This document shows positions 8,243 to 20,200 of a DNA stretch of 64,000 nucleotides, piece after piece. Under the pieces are notes generated by a model. That model was given only the letters and a program-made list of their open reading frames with translations. It was not told the origin of the DNA and made no database searches. Position 1 is the stretch's first letter; each line of letters opens with the position of its first letter. Source of the stretch: Lactiplantibacillus modestisalitolerans (GTDB taxonomy: Bacteria > Bacillota > Bacilli > Lactobacillales > Lactobacillaceae). The stretch lies in NCBI RefSeq assembly GCF_005405425.1, contig NZ_BJEA01000010.1:62001-126000 (forward strand), in the 5' to 3' direction. The translations under genes and the position numbers were made by a program.

Positions 8243-9193
8243 ATGCAAAAGCAGAATTATATCGTAAGCGTTGATCAATTAACGAATGGGGACGTTCTGG
8301 ACTTTATCCGTTCGGCGCAGGCGTTTAAGCACGGGCAGACGGTTCAGTTAGCGCGACCGTGTTTTGCAATGAACTTCTTTTTTGAAAACAGCACCCGGAC
8401 CCATACCAGCTTCGAGATGGCTGAACGGCGGTTAGGGATGCAGGTAATTCCGTTTGATCCGAAAACCAGCTCGGTAACGAAGGGTGAAAGCTTGCTCGAT
8501 ACCTTGAAGACGGTCCAAGCAATCGGCGTTGACTTGGCGGTGATTCGGCACCCACGCGACCGGTATTACCAACCGTTGACGACGAGCGATTTAACGCTGA
8601 GTTTGATCAACGCCGGTGATGGGAGCGGTCAACACCCGTCCCAATCCTTGTTAGATATGCTGACGATTTACGAAGAATTCGGCCATTTCGATGGTCTTAA
8701 GGTGGCGATTATCGGGGATTTAGCCCATTCACGGGTGGCGCGCTCGAACATGATGCTACTGAATCAATTGGGAGCACAAGTCTTCTTCAGTGGCCCGGAA
8801 GAGTGGACCCACGCAGAATTTGACCAGTACGGGACTTATCAACCATTAGATACTTTGGTAAGCGAAATGGACGTTTTAATGTTTCTGCGGGTGCAACACG
8901 AGCGCTTAACGCAAGCTAATAATGAAGCGTTTGACGCGGCCACTTACCACCAGCAATACGGTTTAACGAAGGCGCGGGCGGCGAAAATGCCGGCAAACGC
9001 AATCATTATGCACCCGGCACCGGTCAACCGGGGCGTGGAAATTGCGAGTGACTTAGTGGAAGCACCCCAATCGCGAATTTTCCAACAAATGGCAAACGGC
9101 GTGTACGTGCGGATGGCAATGATTGCCAAGCTCTTAGCGCAACGCGACCTATTAACGATAACTAAAACGGAGGCGTCAACATGGCAACCTTAA
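8243..9193 (+). CDS. pyrB: Aspartate carbamoyltransferase catalytic subunit
   Basis: 316 aa, within the normal range of a catalytic chain. Carbamoyl phosphate-binding [19 protein letters not shown] lies near residue 50, HPSQSLLDM near 132 and [11 protein letters not shown] near 257. Converts aspartate and carbamoyl phosphate to N-carbamoylaspartate, the first committed step to UMP. No pyrI is present. Starts with ATG behind AAAGGAG and overlaps pyrC by 13 bp. Confidence 0.97.
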   Translation: MQKQNYIVSVDQLTNGDVLDFIRSAQAFKHGQTVQLARPCFAMNFFFENSTRTHTSFEMAERRLGMQVIPFDPKTSSVTKGESLLDTLKTVQAIGVDLAVIRHPRDRYYQPLTTSDLTLSLINAGDGSGQHPSQSLLDMLTIYEEFGHFDGLKVAIIGDLAHSRVARSNMMLLNQLGAQVFFSGPEEWTHAEFDQYGTYQPLDTLVSEMDVLMFLRVQHERLTQANNEAFDAATYHQQYGLTKARAAKMPANAIIMHPAPVNRGVEIASDLVEAPQSRIFQQMANGVYVRMAMIAKLLAQRDLLTITKTEASTWQP

Positions 9194-10473
9194 TTAAAGA
9201 TGCACGTATTTTAGACGGTGAACGGTTAATTTCAGCGGATATTTTAATTGAAGCGGGCCGCATTAAGGGCATCGGACAACACTTAAACCGCGATTTTGGC
9301 CCGGCGGATCAAGTTATCTGTGCGGACGGGCACTTTGTGAGTCCCGGATTAGTTGACGTCCACGTTCATTTACGTGAACCCGGTCAAACGGCTAAAGAAA
9401 CGATTGCAACGGGGACGCTGGCGGCGGCCCACGGCGGCTTCACGACCGTCGGGGCAATGCCGAACGTCGTGCCGGTTCCGGATACGCCGGAGCGGGTGGC
9501 GGCCATGGTCGCTCGTAATCAAAAGGCGGCGGTCGTCCACGTGGCCCAATATGCCAGCATTACTAAGGACCGGACTGGTTCAGAATTAGTTGACTTTGCG
9601 GGAGTTAAACGAGCTGGTGCATTTGCGGTCAGTAACGATGGTTCGGGGGTTCAAACGGCGGGAACGATGTACCAAGCGATGTGCGGGGCGGCCAAGGCCG
9701 GCTTGCCATTGGCCGCGCACGTTGAAGACGATTCACTCTACCAGGGCGGCGTCATGAACGCTGGTCCGGTGGCTGACCGGTTGGGGTTACCGGGGATTAA
9801 TAACGTCTCGGAAGCGGCCCAGGTTGCCCGGGATGTCATGTTAGCCGAAGCGAGTGGCGTACACTACCACGTCTGCCACGTATCGACGGCGGAAAGCTTA
9901 CGCGTGATTCGGAACGCCAAGCAAGCCGGCATTAATGTGACCTGCGAAGTGTCCCCGCACCACTTGTTATTAACGGATACGGACATTACGATGGACAACC
10001 CAATGTTGAAAATGAACCCACCATTACGCTCACCAAAAGATCGCGCGGCGCTGGTGGCGGGATTGTTAGACGGGACCATTGATTTTATCGCGACCGACCA
10101 TGCACCCCATACGGACGCCGAAAAGGCTGGTAGCATGCGAACCGCTGCGTTTGGAATTACGGGAATCGAAACGGCCTTTGCAACGATGTACACCGCGTTC
10201 GTTAAGCCCCGCTTGCTTAGCTTGGCCCGGCTAATTGAATTAATGAGTACCCGGCCCGCTGAATTATTTGGGCTGCCGGATGCTGGTCGGATTGCGGTCG
10301 GCGCCGCTGCGGATTTAACGATTATTGATTTGACCCACGATTATACGATTGACGCGGCTTCGATGTACTCGAAGGGTCACAACTCGCCGTTTATTGGCTG
10401 GCAAGTGACGGGTGACGTCTTAATGACCCTGGTTGACGGCCAAGTGGTTTACGGAAAGGACCGGCAAAAATGA
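9181..10473 (+). CDS. pyrC: Dihydroorotase, type I
   Basis: 430 aa, amidohydrolase fold. The metal site [17 protein letters not shown] is at about residue 58 and the C-terminal [10 protein letters not shown] at about residue 302. This length and the motif spacing fit the longer class I (Gram-positive) enzyme. Cyclises carbamoylaspartate to dihydroorotate. Begins inside the end of pyrB and its stop overlaps the start of the next gene in an ATGA. Confidence 0.96.
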   Translation: MATLIKDARILDGERLISADILIEAGRIKGIGQHLNRDFGPADQVICADGHFVSPGLVDVHVHLREPGQTAKETIATGTLAAAHGGFTTVGAMPNVVPVPDTPERVAAMVARNQKAAVVHVAQYASITKDRTGSELVDFAGVKRAGAFAVSNDGSGVQTAGTMYQAMCGAAKAGLPLAAHVEDDSLYQGGVMNAGPVADRLGLPGINNVSEAAQVARDVMLAEASGVHYHVCHVSTAESLRVIRNAKQAGINVTCEVSPHHLLLTDTDITMDNPMLKMNPPLRSPKDRAALVAGLLDGTIDFIATDHAPHTDAEKAGSMRTAAFGITGIETAFATMYTAFVKPRLLSLARLIELMSTRPAELFGLPDAGRIAVGAAADLTIIDLTHDYTIDAASMYSKGHNSPFIGWQVTGDVLMTLVDGQVVYGKDRQK

Positions 10474-11564
10474 AACGATACTTAGTATTAGCAGACGGCA
10501 CCATTTATCAAGGGACCGGTTTTGGGGCCGCTAAGGCAACGGTGGGCGAACTCGTTTTTAACACTGGCATGAGCGGTTACCAAGAGTCGATTACGGATCA
10601 ATCCTATAACGGCGAAATTCTAATGTTTACCTATCCCTTAATCGGGAACTACGGCATCAATCGCGACGACCATGAATCCATCAAACCAACTTGTAAGGGC
10701 GTTGTCGTTCACGAGGTCGCGCGGCGTGCCAGCAATTGGCGTAGCGAGATGTCGCTTGATGATTACTTAAAGCAAAATCAAATTCCGGGGATTACTGATA
10801 TTGACACGCGCGCGGTGACGAAGCACATCCGTGAAAAGGGTGCGATGAAGGCAACCATCGTTGACGAAGTGCTTCCCGATACGGTTGAACGCTTGAAGGT
10901 CACGGAACTCGGAACGGCGGTGGTCGCGGAAAGTTCGACGAATAACGCGTACCCGAACCCATCTACGGGGCCCAACGTCGTGGTCGTGGACTTTGGCTTG
11001 AAACACTCCATTCTACGCGAGCTTGCCAAGCGTAACTGTAATTTAACGGTGCTACCGTATAACACGACCGCTTCCGAAATCATGGCGCTTAATCCGGACG
11101 GCGTGATGCTGACCAACGGGCCTGGTGACCCGAAGGACGTGCCGAGTGCACTCCCAATGATTCGAGAAATTGAAAAGCAAATCCCACTATTTGGAATTTG
11201 CTTGGGTCACCAGTTATTTGCGTTAGCCAACGGCGCCAATACCTTTAAGATGAAGTTTGGGCACCGGGGCTTTAACCATCCGGTCCGCGAAATTGCAACC
11301 GGGCGCATCGACTTTACGTCGCAAAATCACGGTTACGCGGTTGATCGCGATTCGTTAGCTGCGACGGACTTAATGGTGACCCACGAAGAAATTAACGACG
11401 GCACCGTTGAAGGGTTACGCCACCGTGAATACGCAGCCTTTTCCGTTCAATACCATCCGGACGCTGCGCCGGGTCCCCACGATGCGGACCACATTTTTGA
11501 TGAATTTATTGAGTTGATGGCAGCCCACCAAGTTGCCCGGAAAGGAAGCAAATTCAATGCCTAA
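10470..11564 (+). CDS. pyrAA: Carbamoyl phosphate synthase, small (glutaminase) subunit, pyrimidine type
   Basis: 364 aa. N-terminal CarA domain and C-terminal class I glutamine amidotransferase, with the nucleophile Cys in [13 protein letters not shown] (about residue 247) and the His/Glu pair in [13 protein letters not shown] near the end. Supplies ammonia from glutamine to PyrAB. It starts in the ATGA overlap with pyrC and overlaps pyrAB by 8 bp. Confidence 0.97.
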   Translation: MKRYLVLADGTIYQGTGFGAAKATVGELVFNTGMSGYQESITDQSYNGEILMFTYPLIGNYGINRDDHESIKPTCKGVVVHEVARRASNWRSEMSLDDYLKQNQIPGITDIDTRAVTKHIREKGAMKATIVDEVLPDTVERLKVTELGTAVVAESSTNNAYPNPSTGPNVVVVDFGLKHSILRELAKRNCNLTVLPYNTTASEIMALNPDGVMLTNGPGDPKDVPSALPMIREIEKQIPLFGICLGHQLFALANGANTFKMKFGHRGFNHPVREIATGRIDFTSQNHGYAVDRDSLAATDLMVTHEEINDGTVEGLRHREYAAFSVQYHPDAAPGPHDADHIFDEFIELMAAHQVARKGSKFNA

Positions 11565-14500
11565 ACGCACAGATATTCATAAGATTTTAGTGATTGGGTC
11601 CGGCCCAATTATTATTGGCCAGGCCGCTGAGTTTGATTATTCGGGAACCCAAGCCTGCTTAGCCTTAAAGGAACTGGATTACGAAGTGGTCCTGGTCAAC
11701 TCGAACCCCGCAACGATTATGACCGATAAGGAAGTGGCGGATCAGGTCTACCTTGAACCGATTACCTTAGAATTTGTTTCCCAGATTTTGCGGAAAGAAC
11801 GCCCAGACGCAATCCTACCGACGTTAGGTGGTCAACAAGGGCTGAACATGGCGATGGAATTATCCAAGTCGGGGATATTAGATGAATTAAATATTGAATT
11901 GCTGGGGACTAAGCTGAGCGCAATCGATCAGGCTGAGGACCGCGAGCAGTTTAAGGACTTAATGGAGCAATTAGGTGAGCCGGTCCCAGCTTCAGGGATT
12001 GCGCATACGGTCGCTGAGGCCTTAGCGTTTGCGGATGATTCGGGCTACCCCGTCATCGTCCGGCCAGCCTTCACGATGGGGGGTACTGGTGGCGGCATTG
12101 CCGAGACTGAAGCGGAATTGCGCACGATTGCTGAAAATGGGTTGGCGCTTTCACCGGTGACCCAGGTTTTAATTGAACAGAGCATTGCGGGTTACAAAGA
12201 AATTGAGTTTGAAGTGATGCGTGACGCCGCCGACAACGCGATGGTCGTCTGCAACATGGAAAACTTTGATCCGGTCGGTATTCATACCGGGGATTCAATC
12301 GTGTACGCCCCCGTTCAAACGTTAGCGGACCGCGAAGTCCAAATGTTGCGGGATGCGGCGCTAAAGATTATTCGGGCGCTTAAAATCGAAGGAGGGTGCA
12401 ACGTCCAGTTGGCCCTCGATCCGAATAGTTTCAAATACTACATTATTGAAGTTAATCCGCGGGTCAGCCGTTCCTCAGCCCTGGCCTCCAAGGCGACCGG
12501 CTACCCGATTGCAAAGATGGCGGCTAAGATTGCGGTCGGCTTGCATTTGGATGAGATCAAGAACCCGGTTACGGGGACGACCTACGCGGAGTTTGAACCG
12601 GCTTTAGACTACGTGGTATGCAAGATTCCACGCTGGCCATTTGATAAGTTTACTAAGGCGGACCGCCGCCTGGGTACCCAAATGAAGGCGACTGGGGAAG
12701 TCATGGCGATTGGCCGCAATATTGAAGAAGCGACGCTCAAAGCGGTGCGGTCGTTAGAAATTGGCGTGCATCACGTGGAAGAACCGGCTTTACGGACGGT
12801 CAGTGACGACGATTTAAGTGATAAGTTGATTCACGCCCAGGATGACCGCTTATTCTACTTAGCGGAGGCTATCCGCCGTGGTTATCCGATTACGGACTTA
12901 GCAGAACTGACTAAAATCAACGTTTTTTTCCTGGATAAGTTACTGCACATTGTCGAAATTGAACGGGCCCTAGCGACGCACGTGGATGATTTGGAGACGT
13001 TGACGACTGCGAAGCGGAACGGCTTTGCGGACGCGACGGTCGCAGACTACTGGCATGAGACGCCCGCTGCAATCCGGCAATTCCGGCAACGGCACCAATT
13101 AGAGCCAGTTTATAAGATGGTGGATACTTGTGCGGGTGAGTTTGAATCGACAACGCCGTACTATTACGGCACTTACGAACAGGAAAACGAGAGTGTTGTA
13201 AGTGAGCGCCCGTCCGTACTGGTATTGGGTTCTGGTCCAATCCGAATTGGTCAGGGGGTCGAGTTCGACTACGCGACGGTGCACTCGGTTAAGGCGATTC
13301 AAAAGGCGGGTTACGAAGCGATTATTATGAATAGTAACCCGGAGACGGTCTCAACCGACTTTTCCGTTTCGGATAAATTGTACTTCGAACCGCTCACCCT
13401 CGAAGACGTGTTGAACGTAATTGAATTGGAACGGCCCGTTGGGGTCATCGTACAATTTGGGGGCCAAACCGCCATCAACCTCGCCCAACCGCTAGCCGAC
13501 CACGGGGTTAAAATCCTGGGGACGAGTGTGACGGATGTGGATCGTGCCGAGGACCGCGATGAGTTTGATAAGGTCATTAAGGCTTTGAGGATTCCACAAC
13601 CAGCTGGCGATACGGCTAGTGACGAAGCCACGGCCTTACAGATTGCCGATAAGCTGGGTTACCCAGTTCTGGTACGGCCGAGTTACGTGTTGGGTGGCCG
13701 GGCGATGGAAATCGTTAAGAAGCGGGCGGACTTGGACCACTACATGCACAACGCGGTTAAGGTCTCCCACGACCATCCGGTTTTGATCGACCGCTACTTA
13801 GTTGGTAAGGAATGTGAAGTGGATGCAATTTGTGACGGCCAGACCGTTTTGATTCCGGGTATCATGGAGCACATCGAACGCGCCGGGGTTCACTCGGGGG
13901 ACTCGATGGCGGTGTATCCGCCCCAATCGTTATCTGCCGCGGTCCAAAAACAAATTGTGACCTATACGAAACAGTTGGCATTGACGCTCAACTGTGTTGG
14001 GATGATGAACATTCAATTTGTTATCCACGACGAGCAGGTTTACGTGATTGAAGTTAACCCACGGGCGAGTCGAACGGTACCGTTTTTGAGTAAGGTGACC
14101 GGAATTTCAATGGCCCAAGTAGCGACCCGGGTTATTTTGGGCGAATCCTTGCACCAGCAAGGCTACCACGATGGGCTAGCACCGGTTAGCCGGTTGGTGC
14201 ACGTTAAGGCGCCGGTCTTCTCGTTTTCGAAGTTAAACCGCGTTGACAGTCTATTAGGACCAGAAATGAAGTCGACTGGTGAAGTGATGGGGAGCGACCA
14301 GACGATGGCCAAGGCCCTCTACAAAGCTTTTGAAGCGGCGAAGTTACACGTGCCGAGTCACGGAAACGTTCTGTTTACGGTTCGGGATGATGATAAGCCC
14401 GAAGCTTTGAAGTTAGCCCAACGGTTCCACGCATTGGGCTATCAGTTACTGGCAACGGCGGGCACGGCGAAGTACCTTCAAGCGCACGCCTTACCAGTGG

Positions 14501-14733
14501 TGGTGGTCGATAAAATTGATACCGGCGAACACGATTTACTCCACCAAATGGAAGCCGGTGAAATTCAGGTGGTCGTTAATACGGTTTCGGATGAAGAACA
14601 GGCGGCTGACGACGGTGCGTTGATTCGGAATACTTCGATCGCACACGGAATTCCGCTGTTTACCGCCCTAGATACGGTGGCGGCAATTTTACAAGTCCGG
14701 GAATCGCAATCATTTGTCACGCAAGCATTATAG
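11557..14733 (+). CDS. pyrAB: Carbamoyl phosphate synthase, large subunit, pyrimidine type
   Basis: 1058 aa from the ATG at 11557 ([17 protein letters not shown]); an in-frame ATG at 11533 would add 8 residues but has no ribosome binding site, whereas AGGAAG lies just before 11557. Two homologous ATP-grasp halves, each beginning with a [13 protein letters not shown]-type motif (near residues 10 and 555) and containing EVNPR(V/A)SR, then a C-terminal MGS-like allosteric domain (about 935-1050) with [12 protein letters not shown]. Makes carbamoyl phosphate from bicarbonate, ammonia and 2 ATP. Confidence 0.97.
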   Translation: MPKRTDIHKILVIGSGPIIIGQAAEFDYSGTQACLALKELDYEVVLVNSNPATIMTDKEVADQVYLEPITLEFVSQILRKERPDAILPTLGGQQGLNMAMELSKSGILDELNIELLGTKLSAIDQAEDREQFKDLMEQLGEPVPASGIAHTVAEALAFADDSGYPVIVRPAFTMGGTGGGIAETEAELRTIAENGLALSPVTQVLIEQSIAGYKEIEFEVMRDAADNAMVVCNMENFDPVGIHTGDSIVYAPVQTLADREVQMLRDAALKIIRALKIEGGCNVQLALDPNSFKYYIIEVNPRVSRSSALASKATGYPIAKMAAKIAVGLHLDEIKNPVTGTTYAEFEPALDYVVCKIPRWPFDKFTKADRRLGTQMKATGEVMAIGRNIEEATLKAVRSLEIGVHHVEEPALRTVSDDDLSDKLIHAQDDRLFYLAEAIRRGYPITDLAELTKINVFFLDKLLHIVEIERALATHVDDLETLTTAKRNGFADATVADYWHETPAAIRQFRQRHQLEPVYKMVDTCAGEFESTTPYYYGTYEQENESVVSERPSVLVLGSGPIRIGQGVEFDYATVHSVKAIQKAGYEAIIMNSNPETVSTDFSVSDKLYFEPLTLEDVLNVIELERPVGVIVQFGGQTAINLAQPLADHGVKILGTSVTDVDRAEDRDEFDKVIKALRIPQPAGDTASDEATALQIADKLGYPVLVRPSYVLGGRAMEIVKKRADLDHYMHNAVKVSHDHPVLIDRYLVGKECEVDAICDGQTVLIPGIMEHIERAGVHSGDSMAVYPPQSLSAAVQKQIVTYTKQLALTLNCVGMMNIQFVIHDEQVYVIEVNPRASRTVPFLSKVTGISMAQVATRVILGESLHQQGYHDGLAPVSRLVHVKAPVFSFSKLNRVDSLLGPEMKSTGEVMGSDQTMAKALYKAFEAAKLHVPSHGNVLFTVRDDDKPEALKLAQRFHALGYQLLATAGTAKYLQAHALPVVVVDKIDTGEHDLLHQMEAGEIQVVVNTVSDEEQAADDGALIRNTSIAHGIPLFTALDTVAAILQVRESQSFVTQAL

Positions 14734-14744
14734 GAGGGACCAAA

Positions 14745-15662
14745 GTGGGACGGTTAAGTGTAAATTTAGCAGGGGTTGAATTAGCAAATCCAGTGATGCC
14801 AGCCAGCGGGACGGCCGCGTACGGCCAATCGATGGCGCAACAATTAGATTTAGGTGCGCTTGGGGCGTTCGTGATCAAATCAACGACGGCGCACGCTAAG
14901 GAAGGTAATCCGCGCCCAACGACGGCACCGACTAAGGCGGGCTGGTTGAACGCGATTGGCCTTAAAAATCCAGGAATTGACAACGTCTTAGCCGAAAAAT
15001 TACGGTGGTTAGCGCAACACTACCCCAACTTACCAATCGTGGGGAGTGTCGCCGGCGCGACTTTTGACGAGTACGTGGCGGTTGCTAAACGGATGGCAAG
15101 CGCACCCAACGTGCAGTTATTGGAAATCAATATTTCGTGTCCGAACGTCGCGCATGGTGGGTTGGCGTTTGGGACCGATCCGCAGACGGTTCAGCGGTTG
15201 ACGAGTGCGATTGTAACGGCCGTTAATAAGCCGGTCTTCATGAAACTTACGCCAAACGTGACGGATATCGTCCCAATTGCCCAGGCCACGGAAGCTGGTG
15301 GGGCTAGCGGTTTAACGATGATTAACACCCTGACCGGGATGGGGATTGATTTGAAGACGCGCCAGCCAATTTTAGCGAACGGCACCGGCGGCCTTTCAGG
15401 TAAGGCCATTCACCCGCTAGCAGTGCGGATGATTCACGCCGTTCGGCAACAAACGAAGCTACCAATTATTGGTGTTGGCGGGGTTTTCACTCCCGAGGAC
15501 GTTTTGGAATTCTACTTGGCGGGGGCTAACGCCGTCCAAGTCGGTGCGGCAACGTACGGCCAACCAACGGCCTGCACGGATATCATTACCGGTTTACCTG
15601 CGGTGATGGACCAGTACGGGATTGGCAGTTTGAGCCAGTTAATTACGGAGGTGCAGGGATGA
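14745..15662 (+). CDS. pyrD: Dihydroorotate dehydrogenase, class 1B-like, no PyrK neighbour
   Basis: 305 aa, GTG start behind AGGAGGG. FMN barrel with GRLSVNLAGVELANPVM at the N-terminus, the active-site Cys in NISCPNVAHGGLAFG (about residue 132) and GVGGVFTPEDVLEFYLAGA near the C-terminus. The CPNVAHGG form is that of NAD-linked class 1B enzymes rather than fumarate-dependent class 1A. Class 1B normally works with PyrK (FAD/Fe-S), but no pyrK lies beside it here; lactobacillus pyr operons of this layout commonly lack it. Overlaps pyrF by 4 bp. Confidence 0.94.
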   Translation: MGRLSVNLAGVELANPVMPASGTAAYGQSMAQQLDLGALGAFVIKSTTAHAKEGNPRPTTAPTKAGWLNAIGLKNPGIDNVLAEKLRWLAQHYPNLPIVGSVAGATFDEYVAVAKRMASAPNVQLLEINISCPNVAHGGLAFGTDPQTVQRLTSAIVTAVNKPVFMKLTPNVTDIVPIAQATEAGGASGLTMINTLTGMGIDLKTRQPILANGTGGLSGKAIHPLAVRMIHAVRQQTKLPIIGVGGVFTPEDVLEFYLAGANAVQVGAATYGQPTACTDIITGLPAVMDQYGIGSLSQLITEVQG

Positions 15663-16381
15663 AGCGACCGGTGATCATTGCCCTTGATTTTCCAACGGAG
15701 CAACGCGCGTTAGCGTTTCTGGACCAGTTTCCCGCCGAAATGGCGGTGACCGTTAAAATTGGGATGGAACTGTTTTACGCCGCCGGTCCCGCCATCGTAC
15801 GCGCAGTAATTGCGCGCGGACACGACGTTTTCTTAGACCTTAAACTGCACGATATTCCCAATACGGTCGAAGCGGGGATGCGGGTCATTGGTCAGCTCGG
15901 CGTTCGCTACACGACCGTCCACGCGGCGGGGGGCCACGTGATGCTGGCGGCGGCTAAGCGGGGGTTAGTCGCTGGCGCGCAGGCTCAGGGGTTACCCGCA
16001 CCTACGCTACTGGCGATTACGCAGTTAACGTCAACCAATCAACAAATTTTGAATGTCGATCAACAAATCCCGGGAACCGTGGCGGCTAGTGCCGTGCACT
16101 ACGCCCAAGTTGCGCAGGCGAGTGGCTGTGATGGCGTTATTTGCTCGGCCCAAGAAGTTGGCGCGATTCACGCGGCCCTCGGTCCCGCGTTTGTGGGAAT
16201 CACCCCGGGAATTCGGCCGAGCTGGGCCCAGGCAAATGACCAGCAACGGATCATGACACCGGCGGCAGCCGCTAAAGCGGGGAGTAACGGTTTGGTAGTT
16301 GGCCGGCCGATTACCCAAGCAGCGGATCCGGTTGCAGCTTATCAACGAATTTTAACGGAATGGAGCGGTCAGCATGAGTGA
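15659..16381 (+). CDS. pyrF: Orotidine 5'-phosphate decarboxylase
   Basis: 240 aa TIM barrel. The catalytic Lys/Asp cluster is in DLKLHDIPNTV (about residues 60-70), and the phosphate loop appears as TPGIRP near residue 182 and GLVVGRPITQA near residue 212. Produces UMP from OMP. Start ATGA overlaps pyrD, and its end overlaps pyrE by 8 bp. Confidence 0.97.
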   Translation: MKRPVIIALDFPTEQRALAFLDQFPAEMAVTVKIGMELFYAAGPAIVRAVIARGHDVFLDLKLHDIPNTVEAGMRVIGQLGVRYTTVHAAGGHVMLAAAKRGLVAGAQAQGLPAPTLLAITQLTSTNQQILNVDQQIPGTVAASAVHYAQVAQASGCDGVICSAQEVGAIHAALGPAFVGITPGIRPSWAQANDQQRIMTPAAAAKAGSNGLVVGRPITQAADPVAAYQRILTEWSGQHE

Positions 16382-17015
16382 TACGGCAAGCATCATTGCA
16401 AATGATTTATTAACAATTCAGGCGGTTACGTTACGCCCACAAGCGCCCTTTACGTGGGCGAGTGGCATTAAAAGTCCAATTTATACGGATAACCGCTTGA
16501 CGATTGCTTATCCAGCGGTTCGCCAGCGCATTGCAGCTGGAATCGCGGCAATTATTAAACGGGATTATCCACAAACGGAAGTGATTGCCGGGGTGGCAAC
16601 GGCCGGGATTCCACACGCGGCCTGGGTCGCTCAGTTATTGGAATTACCGTTAATTTATGTCCGCTCCAAGCCGAAGGACCATGGGGCTGGTCGTCAAATT
16701 GAAGGAGTTCTGAAACCCGGACAAAAAGTGGTCATGCTGGACGATCTGATTTCTACCGGCGGCAGCGTTTTGCAGGCGGCGAAAGCAGTCCAAGCCGCGG
16801 CTGGGGATATTCAAGCGGTCGGTTCCATTTTCAGTTATGGGTTAGCCGCAGCGACGACCAACTTTGAAGCAGCTAAGTTACCATTGTTTAGTTTGACGAA
16901 TTACGCGACCCTCATTAAGGTCGCACGCGACAAGGGGGACATTACGGATGCTGAGTTAGCTTCCTTACACACTTGGCGCCAAGATCCGCAAAATTGGCAC
17001 GCTGACATGCAGTAA
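16374..17015 (+). CDS. pyrE: Orotate phosphoribosyltransferase
   Basis: 213 aa. PRPP-binding VVMLDDLISTGGSVLQA at about residues 120-136 and the flexible-loop KPKDHGAGRQIEG at about 99-111. Converts orotate to OMP. Last gene of the pyr operon, with a terminator 97 bp downstream. Together with pyrR through pyrF it encodes the whole UMP pathway. Confidence 0.97.
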   Translation: MSDTASIIANDLLTIQAVTLRPQAPFTWASGIKSPIYTDNRLTIAYPAVRQRIAAGIAAIIKRDYPQTEVIAGVATAGIPHAAWVAQLLELPLIYVRSKPKDHGAGRQIEGVLKPGQKVVMLDDLISTGGSVLQAAKAVQAAAGDIQAVGSIFSYGLAAATTNFEAAKLPLFSLTNYATLIKVARDKGDITDAELASLHTWRQDPQNWHADMQ

Positions 17016-17076
17016 GTTTGTGGGTCACGGGGAGTAGTATGTCCGAAGCGACGTTTCGATAATTATTATTTGGCAC

Positions 17077-17105
17077 ACGTTTCGGCTATTAACATTTGGA
17101 AACAC
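17077..17105 (+). repeat. Intergenic repeat copy 1 (CGTTTCGGCTATTAAC family)
   Basis: CACGTTTCGGCTATTAACAT after pyrE is repeated identically after rexA at 24814, and a 16-base inverse near-match lies at 39607. In the first two copies it is followed 15-20 bp later by a GGCTGTGACTTATGTCA hairpin. Confidence 0.65.
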
Positions 17106-17111
17106 ATAGGA

Positions 17112-17138
17112 GGCTGTGACTTATGTCACGGCTTTTTT
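17112..17138 (+). terminator. Terminator of the pyr operon
   Basis: GGCTGTGAC, TTAT loop, GTCACGGC, then TTTTTT. Confidence 0.85.
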
Positions 17139-17229
17139 GATTTGACACGAATACCGCATTAAATGCGATATAATCAAGACGTTATCTGTTCAATCAATGT
17201 CAAGTAAATCAGGGGTTAACCCTTTTGCC

Positions 17230-17258
17230 GACCGCTTGATTATGCGATAATACAATTA
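17230..17258 (+). promoter_or_regulatory. Candidate rexBA promoter
   Basis: TTGCCG and TAATAC are spaced 17 bases apart, shortly before the rexB start. A second TTGACA further upstream (near 17151) has a TATAAT 21 bases away, which is too far for a normal promoter. Tentative. Confidence 0.4.
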
Positions 17259-17299
17259 TTGAAAGAGAACACTTGTTCAGATTAAAGGGGGAACCTTAG

Positions 17300-20200
17300 G
17301 TGAGTTTACAATTTGTACTCGGAGCAGCCAAGATGGACCACCGCGCAACGATGGTGGCGGATTTGGTAGCAACATTGAAACAGAAACCCAATGATCAATT
17401 TTTTTACTTAGTCCCCAACCACATCAAGTTTGATACCGAAGTGGACGTGTTAAATCGGCTCGCAACCGCATTCGGGCAAACGGAGTTGTATGCGCAAAGT
17501 CAGGTCCAAATTTTATCGTTTACCCGGCTCGCGTGGTACTTAATGAAAAACGACCCTGCTTATCAGGTCCCACGGTTATCCGGGGCTGGAATTGACATGC
17601 TGTTATACCGAATTTTGCGTCAGCACGCGGAGGACCTGCAGCTGTTCGGTGGCGAAATTTCACAAACCGGTTTTGTAACGCAGTTAGCGCGTGAAATCAA
17701 TGAATTGCAGGTGGCTAACCTACAGCCTGAGGACGTTACCCAGTTGGCTGCAACCGTTCGGGGTGGCGATTTAAAGGCAAAATTACATGATCTAGCCATT
17801 GTTTACACCGACTTTGTTGCGGCGACGGTGGATAAGTATTTAAAGCCGGCTGATTTATTGGCCCAGTTGAACGCTTATTTACGGCGTCAGAACTTGCATG
17901 GCGTTCACGTATATTTGGAGCTCGCGGGCTTTGCCCAGTTGCCGGCGCAACAGCAAGGCATTGTGACGACGATGCTTGAACAGGGAGCTGACGTCACGGT
18001 CAGCCTAATGCTTGATCAAAAAGTGGTCGATGCTGCCCCGGACCACGGAACGCTTTTTTATCAATCCGGACGGTTGTACTATCGACTTTATCAGTATGCT
18101 CAAGAGCGGCACATTCAAGTGAAAAATGATATCCGTGCGACCGCGACCCGGGTTGCACCGGGGCTGGCGGCGTTGGACGATTATTGGCGGGGGCGGCCTC
18201 AAGCAGCTAGTGGTCACGAACCACTCAACCGCAACCTCCACCTATTTCGGACGGATAGTCGCCAAACTGAACTGGCCCAAGTTGGTCGGCAAATTCGGGC
18301 GATGGTGGCCAAAAAGCATGCTGATCCGGCTGATGATTACCATTACCGAGATTTCTTGATTATGACTCGCCACTTAAGTGCCTACCAAACGATGTTGGCG
18401 CCCACCTTTCATGAGTTAGAAATTCCATACTTTGTTGACTTGCAGCGGGCGATGGCGGACCATCCGTTAGTTGAACTACTGAACGCTTTGTTTGATTTGG
18501 ATGAGCAGCATTACCAGTACCGTGACGTGATGCGGATCTTAAAAACCGAATTATTATTACCGACCATTGATGGTCAACCGATGGATCGTAAGGCTTACCG
18601 CCAAGCGGTCGATTTAACGGAAAACTTTATTTTAAAAAGTGGTTACGCGGGTCGCCGGTGGCTCCAAAAAGAAGACTGGCAATACTTCCAATTAACGGAG
18701 GGGGATGCCGGGGTTGAAACGGATAAAAACGCGGCCATTTCAAAGCAGATTAACTTGATTCATCACTTCGTCGCGGACACCTTCCCGCCGTTCTTTAAAC
18801 AATTAAAGGCCGCTCCGGATGGCCGCGCGGCAGCGACCGTGTTGGTTAACTTTTTAACGCAGGCTGGTGTCACGACCCAATTATTGGCCTGGCGTGATCA
18901 AGCACTCGACCAACAGGATGTTGCTGCGGCGGCGGAACCGGAGCAAACGTGGCAAACGTTTTGTGAGATGCTCGACGAGTACGTGACCATATTAGGGGAC
19001 GTCCCGTTTGATCATACGGACTTTTTAGCGTTACTGCAGGCCGGGTTTGAAGGGGCCAGTTATTCACAGATTCCGTCAACTTTGGATCAAGTACTGATTT
19101 CCGAAACGGGAATGGTTCAAAGTCAGGACCGGCGGGTCGTCTTTATGATTGGGTCGACCGACCTAGTAATGCCGGACCGGATCATGACTAATAATTTATT
19201 GAGTGACGTGGATAAGGATAATTTGCAAGCCGGATTGGACGATTTAGAGGGCGATCACTATTTAAATGATTCGGCAGTCGTTCAATTGGGGGATGAAAGT
19301 TGTTTAAATTACTTGGCATTTTTGACTGCCCGGAAGCATCTCTTTTTAAGTGCACCGCTTAAAGATGATCAGGAGTCGGATTTAAATTGGTCCAATTACG
19401 TTGTCCGCATTCAACGGCATTTTGATTTGAAACCGCGGATTTATTTGAGCGCACCGGACCCGACGGCGCTAAAAGTTGCGCCGTTTATTAGCACCAAGCG
19501 GCGAACAATTAGCCACGTGGTTCAGGTTTATCGGGACGTTTTAACGGCTAATACGGACCCCAACCGAACGACGGCGCCAATTCAGATTGCACCGGTCTGG
19601 GTTTGGTTGCGGCAACAATTAACGCATGACGCATCGTTTGGGGGGCTCGCTCATCGGTTATTAGCCGGTTTGAGCTATCAAAACAAGCCAACCCAGTTAA
19701 CAGCGGATAGCGTTGACGCATTATACGGCCATCAAATTTACACGTCAATTTCGAAGTTGGAAGAATTCTATCATAACCGCTACGCCTATTTCTTAAAGTA
19801 CGGGCTGAAACTGCGGGAACGGGATGTCTTTGAACTTTCTGCGGCTAGTACCGGTGAATTTTTCCACGCGGTGTTAGATGGGTTGATCAAAGCGATTCGT
19901 CATGACCACCAACCCCTAGCAGAAGTTACGGATCAGCAGTTGACGGATTATTTAACGACAATTACTCAGGGCGTTCTTGACGAACCACAGTTTACAATCT
20001 TGACGAGTTCTAACCGAATGGCATACTTGCAACGGCAATTGATTAGTACCGTGCAGCAAATCGCCTTTGCAATTCGAAATCAAAGTCGGATTTCCGATGC
20101 GCAACCGCGGCAAACCGAGTTGCTATTCGGGAACGTTGGTCAGGAACACGGCTTAAAATCCCTCGATTTTAAGGTGGACGATCAGCATAGTGTTCACGTT

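Noticed and set aside
17151-17184. TTGACA with TATAAT as rexBA promoter
   Set aside because: The spacer is 21 bases, too long; the 17-base pair near 17230 fits better.
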